A DNA stretch of 64,000 nucleotides from Microbacterium sp. CH12i (GTDB lineage: Bacteria; Actinomycetota; Actinomycetes; Actinomycetales; Microbacteriaceae): NCBI RefSeq assembly GCF_000685355.1, contig NZ_JHET01000010.1, positions 1 to 64,000 of the forward strand, in the 5' to 3' direction. The translations under genes were made by a program, and so were the position numbers. This document shows, piece by piece, positions 55,681 through 62,941 of this stretch (positions are counted from its first letter, which is position 1; every line of letters starts with the position of its first letter). The notes below the pieces were generated by a model that did no database searches, was not told the DNA's origin, and worked only from the letters and a program-made list of their open reading frames with translations.

Positions 55681-55941
55681 GTGCTCGTCCAGTGGTGGTC
55701 GCTGCTCGACATCAGGTTGGACGACCCGGACGATATCCGGCTGGCGTCCAGTTCCGCAGCATTCAACGCGGTGGCGGAGAAGTTCGCCCCCACCCGCCCG
55801 TCGGCGAGCATCGGGTGGGCGCCAGTCGCGGCCGTGGGCTACGAGTTCGAAACTCTGGTCAACGCGGCCTCCCATGCGGCGGAGACGGCGTACGCGAAGG
55901 GCGGCGACAGATGGGAACGCGTCCACCGCGCCGCCGAGTAA
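55681..55941 (+). pseudogene. Truncated, internally deleted copy of the degenerate-GGDEF domain
   Basis: From GTG 55681 the product reads VQWWSLLDIRLDDPDDIRLASSSAAFNA, then jumps directly to PTRPSASIGWAPVAAVGYEF and KGGDRWERVHRAAE. It therefore matches the start and the end of the cytoplasmic domain of the protein at 48006-49130 but lacks about 60 residues between. The membrane part is missing. It is an open frame of 86 codons, so a small product is possible, but it looks like a degraded duplicate. Confidence 0.7.
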
Positions 55942-55971
55942 GCGTCGGCTGACGACGCGCGCGATGACACT

Positions 55972-58272
55972 TCACCGTCCGGATCCGCTGAGCAGCCCCT
56001 GCCCGACGGCGATGGCCAGCACCTCTTCGCGCGAGGTGGCGCCGAGCTTGCGATAGAGCGTCCTACGCTGTGACTTCACGGTGTTCACCGAGACGTGCAA
56101 TCGTTCGGCGATGGCGTTCACGCTCGCCGTGTCGACCAGCGCACGCAGGATGATCCACTCCCGCTCCGTGAGACGTGGCGTCGGCTCTCCTATGCCGGCC
56201 GCAGGCGGCTCCCACGACGTGACCTCCCCGAACAGGTCTCTGTCCTCTGCGGGGACCAGCAGGAACGGCGTTTTAAGACCGTGCGCATCGGCCACTGCAC
56301 GCGATCGACGAGCGGCGACCGCGGCGTCGGCTGGGCGCCCGAGCCGTCGCAGGCCGATCGCCTCGAGCACGGCGATGCTCGCTCGCACTTCAGGCCCGTC
56401 GGCTGAAATCGCAGCCAGTATCCGCAGCGCCCGGTCGTACCGGCCGCCGAACATCTCAGCCCGTGCCACGCCGACAGCCACCTGCGGAAGATCCCCGGGC
56501 CGCGCGGTGAGCACGGCTGCCGCCGACAGCTCACCGAATGCCAGCGCCAGTGACGACTCGGTCAAGTCGAGAAGCCTTGCTTGAGACCGCGGCATCCGCG
56601 TGCCGCGCCTGCGTCGCAGCGACCGGAACCGCTCTAGCCCCTCGCCGGCCTGCCCGCGGCAGATGTCGATCATCGCGCGCAGGTGCGCGAGCAGGGGCCA
56701 GTGCTCAATCGTGTCGATGATGTGCCACACGCTGTCCAGCGCCGCGTCGGCGTCGTCGAGCTGGTCGTTCTCCAGATAGATCTTGGCCTGCGCGATGCGC
56801 AGCAGGGCGCCCTGGTACTCGTTCAGTATGCTGATCGACCAGGGCGACTTGAGCGCGGTGTCGACCCAGTCCTGGCCGGCGGTGAGGTCTCCGGAGAGAG
56901 CATGAATCGTCGCGACCCCGCCGAACGAGATCAGCTGAAGACCGGGGCGCTCTGCCGTCGCGTGGGCACGTTCGAATTCCGCGACTGCTTCGATGGCCTG
57001 CCCGCCGTACATGAGGCTGATGGCGGAATGGGTGTGGATGTCGCCGAGCAGTCCCTCGATCGCCTGATGCTCGTCGGCCGGGAGTTCGTCGACGATCCGC
57101 GCCGCTGCGCGGGCGGCTTTCACACCGCCATCACCGATGCCGAGCAGTCGTTGCAGTACCGATTCGATCACGCGCAGCAGCGCCCGCTCCGCCGATCCGG
57201 CGGGTGCACTGCGCGCCCCAACGAGTGCAATGCCCATGAACTCGATCGCGCGCAGTCTGTGCTCGTTTCGCGCGTTATGGATGACGGCCAGCGCCATGGC
57301 AGTGATCGGCCAGCGTCGCAGCTCCCAGGGGTGGATGCTGCGAAGCAAAGCCCTGATCGATGGCCCATGCATCCGCAACAGCATCATCCCGCCACCCCGG
57401 AGGGCGGCGTCGACCACGGAGAGCGCCCCGGATGCCGCGCCTTCGACGAGCGCGCCGAACCAGGCGCTCTGCGCCAGCAGGACCCGACCTGCCTGCTCGC
57501 GGACCTCCTGCGCATCGTCGGCCGGGTGGGCCTTCAGCGTTGCCGCTCGAACGGGGGCGGTCAGCAGGAACAGCGGGTGACCGGCATCCGCCATCCACTC
57601 CCCCAGCCCTTCGCTCTCTACACGCGCGATGAAGTCGGGCGGGCCGCCGAGATTGGCGACGAGTTCATGGGTCAGCACTTGCGGAATGGCGAATCGCGCA
57701 TGCTGCGGCTGCAGGCCGCCGGGTCGCAGCTCAGCGAGAACCTCGTTCACGAGCGCAGGGCGCACGGTCTTGAGCTGCGCGACGGCGCGCACGGCGGCCG
57801 GGAGCCCGCCGGTGACGAGCTGGACGGCAGCCGACTCCAGATGCGAGCTGAGGGCGGCGAGGTATTCCGACGTCTCGAGCGCGGTGAACGACAGCCCGTG
57901 GACGAACTCGGCCTCTTCGCCCGCCGGCACGGCCCGGTGGCTGTGCGCAGCGGCGCGAATGAGCAGCTGCGGCCGGGCCCGACGAAGGTCGTGGATCTGC
58001 TCCCAGTCCAAGGTATCCAGGGCGTCGGCATCGTCGAGGATGAGAACATCACCCGGAGCATCCGGAATCGAACCCGACCACGCCCAGGTCACATCCTCGT
58101 ACTGCGCCGACCACTGCGCCGCCCACTGCCGCAGCAGCGTCGTCGCCCCGGATCCGACCGGACCGACGAGGACGACGAGGCGAGCGGGCGACGACAGTGC
58201 GTCGATGAGCCGTCGGCGCTCCAGCACCGTGGAGGAAGACAGGCCCGACACCATCGACCCCATCTCACGCAT
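55972..58272 (-). CDS. Large LuxR-family transcriptional regulator (MalT/LAL-like)
   Basis: The 766-residue protein has an N-terminal STAND-type NTPase. The Walker A motif is altered (GPVGSGATT, residues 37-45: Ala43 where Lys is expected), while Walker B is intact as VLILDDAD. A long helical TPR-like middle follows, then a C-terminal LuxR HTH (about 705-766): RLTEREWIILRALVDTASVNAIAERLHVSVNTVKSQRRTLYRKLG (split). It is divergent from an MFS sugar-type permease with a perfect palindrome between them, so it probably controls that permease and itself. ATG 58272 is used; in-frame Met codons at 58263 and 58254 are alternatives. Confidence 0.9.
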   Translation of the reverse strand: MREMGSMVSGLSSSTVLERRRLIDALSSPARLVVLVGPVGSGATTLLRQWAAQWSAQYEDVTWAWSGSIPDAPGDVLILDDADALDTLDWEQIHDLRRARPQLLIRAAAHSHRAVPAGEEAEFVHGLSFTALETSEYLAALSSHLESAAVQLVTGGLPAAVRAVAQLKTVRPALVNEVLAELRPGGLQPQHARFAIPQVLTHELVANLGGPPDFIARVESEGLGEWMADAGHPLFLLTAPVRAATLKAHPADDAQEVREQAGRVLLAQSAWFGALVEGAASGALSVVDAALRGGGMMLLRMHGPSIRALLRSIHPWELRRWPITAMALAVIHNARNEHRLRAIEFMGIALVGARSAPAGSAERALLRVIESVLQRLLGIGDGGVKAARAAARIVDELPADEHQAIEGLLGDIHTHSAISLMYGGQAIEAVAEFERAHATAERPGLQLISFGGVATIHALSGDLTAGQDWVDTALKSPWSISILNEYQGALLRIAQAKIYLENDQLDDADAALDSVWHIIDTIEHWPLLAHLRAMIDICRGQAGEGLERFRSLRRRRGTRMPRSQARLLDLTESSLALAFGELSAAAVLTARPGDLPQVAVGVARAEMFGGRYDRALRILAAISADGPEVRASIAVLEAIGLRRLGRPADAAVAARRSRAVADAHGLKTPFLLVPAEDRDLFGEVTSWEPPAAGIGEPTPRLTEREWIILRALVDTASVNAIAERLHVSVNTVKSQRRTLYRKLGATSREEVLAIAVGQGLLSGSGR

Positions 58273-58276
58273 CCTC

Positions 58277-58294
58277 TCACTCTAGCTAGAGTGA
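58277..58294. promoter_or_regulatory. Perfect 18-bp palindrome between the LuxR regulator and the MFS gene
   Basis: TCACTCTAGCTAGAGTGA is a perfect dyad of two 9-bp half-sites, four bases upstream of the regulator ATG and 25 bases from the permease ATG. Such a site in a 47-bp divergent gap is a strong operator candidate for the adjacent HTH protein. Confidence 0.75.
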
Positions 58295-58319
58295 TCAGCT
58301 GGACGATGGAGGGGTTCGG

Positions 58320-59684
58320 ATGCCTGCGAACAAAGCGAGCGCCGCGAACAAGGCGAACAACTCGACCCGTGCGGAGCGGCGATCCGTCTATCTGCTGGCG
58401 GCCGTGAACCTCGTCACCCTTGGCTCGCTGACAGCACCGGTCGTGGCGGGCATCCCGCTGAAGATCGCCGCGCTGCTCCCCGAAGAGCACCGTGCCACCG
58501 CGCTCGCGACCGTACTGACGCTCGGCGGACTTGCCGCGCTACTCGCGAATCCTTTCTTCGGAGCGCTCTCCGATCGCACGCGCGGCCGGTTCGGCAGGCG
58601 CAGGCCATGGATGCTGGGCGGCACGGTCGCCGGATTCATCAGCGTCGCAGCGCTCGCCGGGGCCGACTCTCTTCCGGCGATCATCGTCGGCTGGGTGTGC
58701 ACTCAGACCGCATTCAACGCGACACTCGCCGCCGCGGCCGCGCTGCTAGCCGATAGTGTGCCGGAGACCAGGCGGGCCGCAGCGGCCGGCGTGTTCACCG
58801 CAGCGGCCTTCGTCGGCACGCTTCCCCCGCTCGTGCTGACAGCGCTCCTCCCGCGGCACGTCGAACTGGTGTCGCTCGTGATGCCGCTGATCGCCTTCGT
58901 CGTGGTCGGACTCGCGATGACGGTCCCCGACAGAGCGGCGAGCGCACTGCCCGCGCCTCGCCGCGACATCGGGGCGGCATCCGTCTCCTCGCCCTTCCCG
59001 AAGGAGTTCGCTGCCGTCTGGCTGCAGCGGCTCGCGATGCAGTCGGCCTTCTCGCTCGCCTCGGCGTTCACCATCTACCTGATCATCGACCGCATGACTC
59101 ACGATCCCGTCGCTGCGACCCCTGTTGCGATGGTCGCCACGCTCGCCGGAGGCACGGGCATCGTTCTCGGTGCCGCCGTGGGCGGGGCGTGGGCTTCGCG
59201 TCTTCAGCGTCATCTGCCATTTCTCGTGTGCGGTGCGCTGGGTCTGGCCGCCGGTGCGTCTTTGCGCTCGATCGCGGATGCACCGCTCTTGCTCTGGGCG
59301 GCGGCGAGCATGGGCGGACTCGCCGTCGGCATCTACCTCGCCGTGAATCTGGCTCTGGCGATGCGCGTCATCCCCGCCGGTCGCGCGGGCACCTATCTCG
59401 GAGTGCTCAATATTGCCGAGACGATTCCGCAGGTGCTCGCGCCGGTGGCGGCTGCCGCCCTGCTGCACGTCGGTCACGGCGATCCGGTCTCTGGCGCGAC
59501 CGACAACTACCTGATGCTGTATCTCTGCGCTGCGGTGGTCGCGCTGCTGAGCCTCGCCACCCTTCCGGCGTTACGCCGCGCGGCCCGCGGCACCGCGACA
59601 TCGCAACCCGTTCGATCGCCGCCGGATGAGGTCAGTCGCACGCTGAACCGAACGCACCTCGACGGAGACAAAAGCGCACGATAG
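58320..59684 (+). CDS. MFS permease, sugar (GPH/SLC45-like) type
   Basis: The 454-residue protein has 12 spans. LLANPFFGALSDRTRGRFGRRRPWMLGG (split) after span 2 is the motif found in GPH/SLC45-like sugar transporters. MRVIPAGRAGTYLGVLNIAETIPQVLAPV lies near span 10. The basic N-terminus (ANKASAANKANNSTRAERRS) is cytoplasmic. Gene order and the palindrome suggest control by the LuxR protein at 55972. Substrate unknown. Confidence 0.87.
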   Translation: MPANKASAANKANNSTRAERRSVYLLAAVNLVTLGSLTAPVVAGIPLKIAALLPEEHRATALATVLTLGGLAALLANPFFGALSDRTRGRFGRRRPWMLGGTVAGFISVAALAGADSLPAIIVGWVCTQTAFNATLAAAAALLADSVPETRRAAAAGVFTAAAFVGTLPPLVLTALLPRHVELVSLVMPLIAFVVVGLAMTVPDRAASALPAPRRDIGAASVSSPFPKEFAAVWLQRLAMQSAFSLASAFTIYLIIDRMTHDPVAATPVAMVATLAGGTGIVLGAAVGGAWASRLQRHLPFLVCGALGLAAGASLRSIADAPLLLWAAASMGGLAVGIYLAVNLALAMRVIPAGRAGTYLGVLNIAETIPQVLAPVAAAALLHVGHGDPVSGATDNYLMLYLCAAVVALLSLATLPALRRAARGTATSQPVRSPPDEVSRTLNRTHLDGDKSAR

Positions 59685-59690
59685 TTGCGG

Positions 59691-59736
59691 CTTCGACTCG
59701 CGGAGACCCGCGCTGAGCGAGCGAAGCGAGTCGAAG
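59691..59736 (+). terminator. Inverted repeat after the MFS gene, possibly a dispersed repeat
   Basis: The arms CTTCGACTCGC (59691-59701) and GCGAGTCGAAG (59726-59736) bracket a 24-base centre containing GAGCGAGCGAAGCGAG. It begins 7 bases after the stop. It may act as a terminator; words of this kind are also common dispersed intergenic repeats in Microbacteriaceae. Confidence 0.5.
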
Positions 59737-59921
59737 TGTCGCTCAACCCGTTTCGTCGCAGTCGCTGCGCTCCTTTGCTCAACGCCCCGCCCACGGTCGC
59801 AGCAGCAACCGCACCTAAGTACCTCTTTTAGTTTTAGTCAATCTGCGCGAGCAGCGACTGGATGACGCCGGCGATGGATGCTTCCACGCGCAGCGCTCCG
59901 CCCTCATACGGCGGGCTGAGG
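59737..59921. other. Intergenic stretch with a short C-terminal-looking fragment
   Basis: There is no convincing gene. On the minus strand a frame ending at about 59829 reads YEGGALRVEASIAGVIQSL then LAQID, which looks like the end of some helical protein. It has no start and is too short to identify. The rest is featureless. Confidence 0.3.
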
Positions 59922-60384
59922 TCAGGCGGCGGGCCGAAATCGTCTGGGTGGCGGGTCGATCCCACCGAACGCGTAGCTGAGCACTGTTCGTGGTCGCATG
60001 ACGAACGTCTCCCCTGACGGGTGGTGGAGGACGAAGTCGTCCTTCCCGCGACGGGTGATCCACCACTTGCCGTGGTGGAGCGTCATGTGGTGATACCGGC
60101 ACAGCAGTATTCCTCGGTCGATATCCGTGCGTCCCTTATCCTTGGCCCATTCGTCGATGTGGTGCGCTTCACAGTACGACGCCGGCCGATCGCATCCTTT
60201 CCACCGGCATCCACCGTCGCGGATCGCGAGCGCGATGCGCTGTCTAGAGGTGAACAGGCGCTGCTCCCGCACGAATCGACGGTGACCAGCACGAATCCGC
60301 TGTCGCACATGCGCTGCTCTGCGACCACGCTAGACACCGAGACCAGGTGGTCTTCGCTGTGAGCGACGGGTGCGGCGCTGCCGT
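59922..60384 (-). pseudogene. Truncated DUF222/HNH copy (C-terminal half, frame broken near 60262)
   Basis: From about 60384 the minus strand reads HGSAAPVAHSEDHLVSVSSV, then CDSGFVLVTVDS. After a frame change it continues REQRLFTSRQRIALAIRDGGCRWKGCDRPASYCEAHHIDEWAKDK (split) to the same C-terminus (GGIDPPPRRFRPAA) as the full gene at 49879. The DUF222 half is missing. The DNA is clearly similar to, and in the same orientation as, the full copy 10 kb away. Confidence 0.85.
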
Positions 60385-60453
60385 GATATTCGGAAAGTTG
60401 AACATCGGCCAGGAATGAGCATGAGCCGCCGTACTGAACTGCGGGATACGCCC

Positions 60454-60684
60454 TCAGGCTGTCTTCGCGTCTACCGCGCCGAAGAATCTTTCGACATCAG
60501 TGGGGCTCACTTGGCTAACCTTGCCTATGAAATCGTGTACTTCCTCGAGCGTCGTGTCTACGGCGACGATATAACCGAGGCCGTCAAAGCCGAGATTCAC
60601 CTGGGCAGGAAACTCATCGACGCGCTTGTGCATCAGAGATGACGTAACCCGAGCCTTACGACGTGCGCCCCGCCTGATGGCCAT
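60454..60684 (-). CDS. Small protein (76 aa) coupled to the large membrane protein gene
   Basis: ATG 60684 (or GTG 60687, overlapping the upstream TAG by one base) starts MAIRRGARRKARVTSSLMHK, a basic head, followed by NLGFDGLGYIVAVDTTLEEV and SPTDVERFFGAVDAKTA. No membrane span. The position immediately downstream of the 655-residue protein suggests they act together. The plus-strand frame over the same bases has no such context and I rejected it. No family recognised. Confidence 0.6.
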   Translation of the reverse strand: MAIRRGARRKARVTSSLMHKRVDEFPAQVNLGFDGLGYIVAVDTTLEEVHDFIGKVSQVSPTDVERFFGAVDAKTA

Positions 60685-60686
60685 CA

Positions 60687-62654
60687 CTATTCCCCTGCCC
60701 TTTCGTTGATAGTACTACGGTATCTTCGTCCTCGCCCGATGAACAAAAGCCCCGTCGCGAGTGCGTGAAGCATAGTCATAGCCATGAGGAGCATCCAATC
60801 AGGGTGGTACACAAGGAGCTGCGCGCTAAGTTCCCAAGTCGGCAGACTCACACCGCTCATCGTGAACGCAGACATCGTCACGAGAAGTGCGACAATGAGC
60901 GCGAGAGTCGCGACGAGCATGAAGGTCGACGCAGACATGATTCGCAATGAGTCCACGGTCAGCCGGGACAGGAGCCATCCGGCCAGCAGCGCTGGGGCGG
61001 CAAGGATCACCGTCGTCCAGACGGAGCTACCACCGGATGTGTTCGCGAACAGCAATGGGTAAAAATACCCGACTGCGCAGGTGAGTGTCGTCGTCCATGC
61101 AGAAAGTGCGAGCGTGGGCCCGAGCAGCCCGGGCGGGCGCTCCCTGATTCTCAGATAGAACTGTGGAGTCGTCGATCGGGCAGACCCACCTGTGATGCCG
61201 TCTCTCCGATAGTTTCGCCAGTACAGATGCGTCTGGCCATCCCCTCGAAGTGAAGCTACCTGGATCAATTCTGACGAAGGTTCGACCGCCGCACGATCCC
61301 GTTCAGCGCGCGCTCCTGGCACGATCACACTAGCTTCCTCGACGTAGGTGTTCGCAACAGTCGTCACATCAAGGTGATAGCTGTTCGCCTCGGCAATCCT
61401 GTGTAGATCGATCTTGTACTCTGCCGGACCGATCCCGACCAGCCGACGTATGTGGTTCACAACCCCGATGACCCTCTCGCCGTACGGTTCCGTATACGAG
61501 ACGCTGATCCTGCGCGTCGAGCCGCATCCTTCCGGCACTACAGCGAAGATGATGTCACTGGAAAGCGCGATCTCTGCCAGCGCGACGAGCCATGGCTCTG
61601 CCGGTTGGGGCGCGAGTGAACGCAACACGTCGTCGCATACCGCCAACCATTGACCGCGTATGCGCTCCTCGAGCGGCACATCGCTGACTATCGCCTGACC
61701 GGCTCGCGCCGCGAACTGCAACAGGAGTTGCTTCTGTTCATCGGACGCATCATTGGCTGCCTGGACGACCAGCTGTTGAAGCATCCGCACCAGCAGTCCG
61801 CGACTCATGCTGGTCGGGACCGTACGCGCCGGTTTGCCATCGATCTGCACAGAAAGCGCACCGACCAGCTTGGCCTTGGGAATTCGAAGGATCGGAATGA
61901 GCACCAGATGCCGTAGTGCTGGGTGCCCTTCGACGGTACGAGCAACCGTGACGGTCGCGCGTTCATCCCCGAGTTCGCGTCGTTCTGAGACACGGGTGAA
62001 GATGGTATCCGGTGCAACGACAGCGTTGATGACGGAGCTCAGCGCATCACCGACGTTCTCGACCAAGACGGGAGGTTGCTCAGCCTTCTTCCGACGAAAC
62101 AGGTTCCATCTACTTGCGTGCACGACGCCGAGAGGCGTGTCGAGTTGCACATTCTCAATGAGATCTTCGAGCTGCGCGTATGCGGACAGCGAAAGCGCTC
62201 TATGTGAATGATCGAGAAAAGCCATCATCTCTGGGTTCGCTGCCAGAGCCGTTTTCGCCAGATCCTCGTCGAACGGGCTCTGCCCGCCTGGTTCGAACAG
62301 AGAGGACTTTGAAGCGGAGATGACGGTGTCATCTCCAGCTCGTTTCCGAGCGATCTCAAGACTGGCGTCGGTCACGAGCGAGCGGAGGATGACGCACGCG
62401 GCGAACACGCCACCGAGAATCACCAATAGCCAGAACGGCACATCGCCGACGATCACAGGGGCGAAGCCAACCGCCGCGGGAGGCGGGGCCGCTTGCCAGA
62501 AACGAGAGAATCCGAGCAGGCCGAAGACGACCAGGCACGACAGTGCAAGCCCGGACAGACACGTTCGCACAACTTGACGATGCGCACGTAGGAGCATCAC
62601 ATACCGATACCAGAGGTCGCGGGGCGGTCTCTGGTCGTGCTTCTTCGCAGGCAT
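60687..62654 (-). CDS. Unknown six-span membrane protein with a large central soluble domain
   Basis: The 655-residue protein has two N-terminal spans (LSGLALSCLVVFGLLGFSRFW at about 34-54 and VPFWLLVILGGVFAACVIL at about 72-90). A cytoplasmic-looking region of about 400 residues follows (RIPKAKLVGALSVQIDGKPART, LLLQFAARAGQAIVSDVPLEERIRG, RISVSYTEPYGERVIGVVNHI). Four more spans lie at about 510-640. I recognise no motif for catalysis or nucleotide binding. ATG 62654 is used, and a 76-residue protein is encoded right after it. The lower share of GC-rich codons in parts of the gene hints at recent acquisition, but I have not measured this. Confidence 0.7.
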   Translation of the reverse strand: MPAKKHDQRPPRDLWYRYVMLLRAHRQVVRTCLSGLALSCLVVFGLLGFSRFWQAAPPPAAVGFAPVIVGDVPFWLLVILGGVFAACVILRSLVTDASLEIARKRAGDDTVISASKSSLFEPGGQSPFDEDLAKTALAANPEMMAFLDHSHRALSLSAYAQLEDLIENVQLDTPLGVVHASRWNLFRRKKAEQPPVLVENVGDALSSVINAVVAPDTIFTRVSERRELGDERATVTVARTVEGHPALRHLVLIPILRIPKAKLVGALSVQIDGKPARTVPTSMSRGLLVRMLQQLVVQAANDASDEQKQLLLQFAARAGQAIVSDVPLEERIRGQWLAVCDDVLRSLAPQPAEPWLVALAEIALSSDIIFAVVPEGCGSTRRISVSYTEPYGERVIGVVNHIRRLVGIGPAEYKIDLHRIAEANSYHLDVTTVANTYVEEASVIVPGARAERDRAAVEPSSELIQVASLRGDGQTHLYWRNYRRDGITGGSARSTTPQFYLRIRERPPGLLGPTLALSAWTTTLTCAVGYFYPLLFANTSGGSSVWTTVILAAPALLAGWLLSRLTVDSLRIMSASTFMLVATLALIVALLVTMSAFTMSGVSLPTWELSAQLLVYHPDWMLLMAMTMLHALATGLLFIGRGRRYRSTINERAGE

Positions 62655-62663
62655 GACCGAATG

Positions 62664-62753
62664 CTATCCGACCACTCGAGACGTCTCACCGAGCTTCCGG
62701 TAGAGAGTTCGACGCTGCGACTTCACTGTGTTCCTCTCCATCACTCGGGTCAT
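62664..62753 (-). pseudogene. LuxR helix-turn-helix scar (29 codons)
   Basis: The minus-strand frame reads MTRVMERNTVKSQRRTLYRK then LGETSRVVG and stops at 62664-62666. The block NTVKSQRRTLYRKLG.TSR is the recognition helix of a LuxR HTH, nearly the same as in the regulator at 55972. Everything before it is lost. The 62754-62890 stretch upstream holds nothing I can assign. Confidence 0.65.
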
Positions 62754-62890
62754 GTCCGAAGACGAGCCTCACTCCGCCTGAGGCGAGTGCCGGGAATAAT
62801 GCGCAACTCTTCCCGGATCGGGAAATCGTCCAGGCTGTCTCTGCACCGTGTCGTCTTCCGTCGTGCGGCCCACGACGAGCACAATACGGA

Positions 62891-62926
62891 GACGGGCGCC
62901 GCATCCTCTCAGATGCGACGCCCGTC
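62891..62926 (-). terminator. Hairpin after the repeat-rich surface protein gene
   Basis: Arms of 15 bp with one mismatch (GACGGGCGCCGCATC against GATGCGACGCCCGTC) flank a 6-base loop. The hairpin lies 15 bases beyond the stop of the minus-strand gene ending at 62942. Confidence 0.8.
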
Positions 62927-62941
62927 TTCCGCGCAGGGGGA

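Noticed and set aside
56683..58407. 574-codon plus-strand frame opposite the LuxR regulator
   Set aside because: Antisense shadow of a well-supported gene; the product is low-complexity Arg/Asp/Gly sequence and crosses the divergent promoter.
60412..60642. Plus-strand small frame overlapping the 76-residue protein
   Set aside because: No ribosome-binding site or neighbour on that strand, whereas the minus-strand frame overlaps the stop of the upstream gene.
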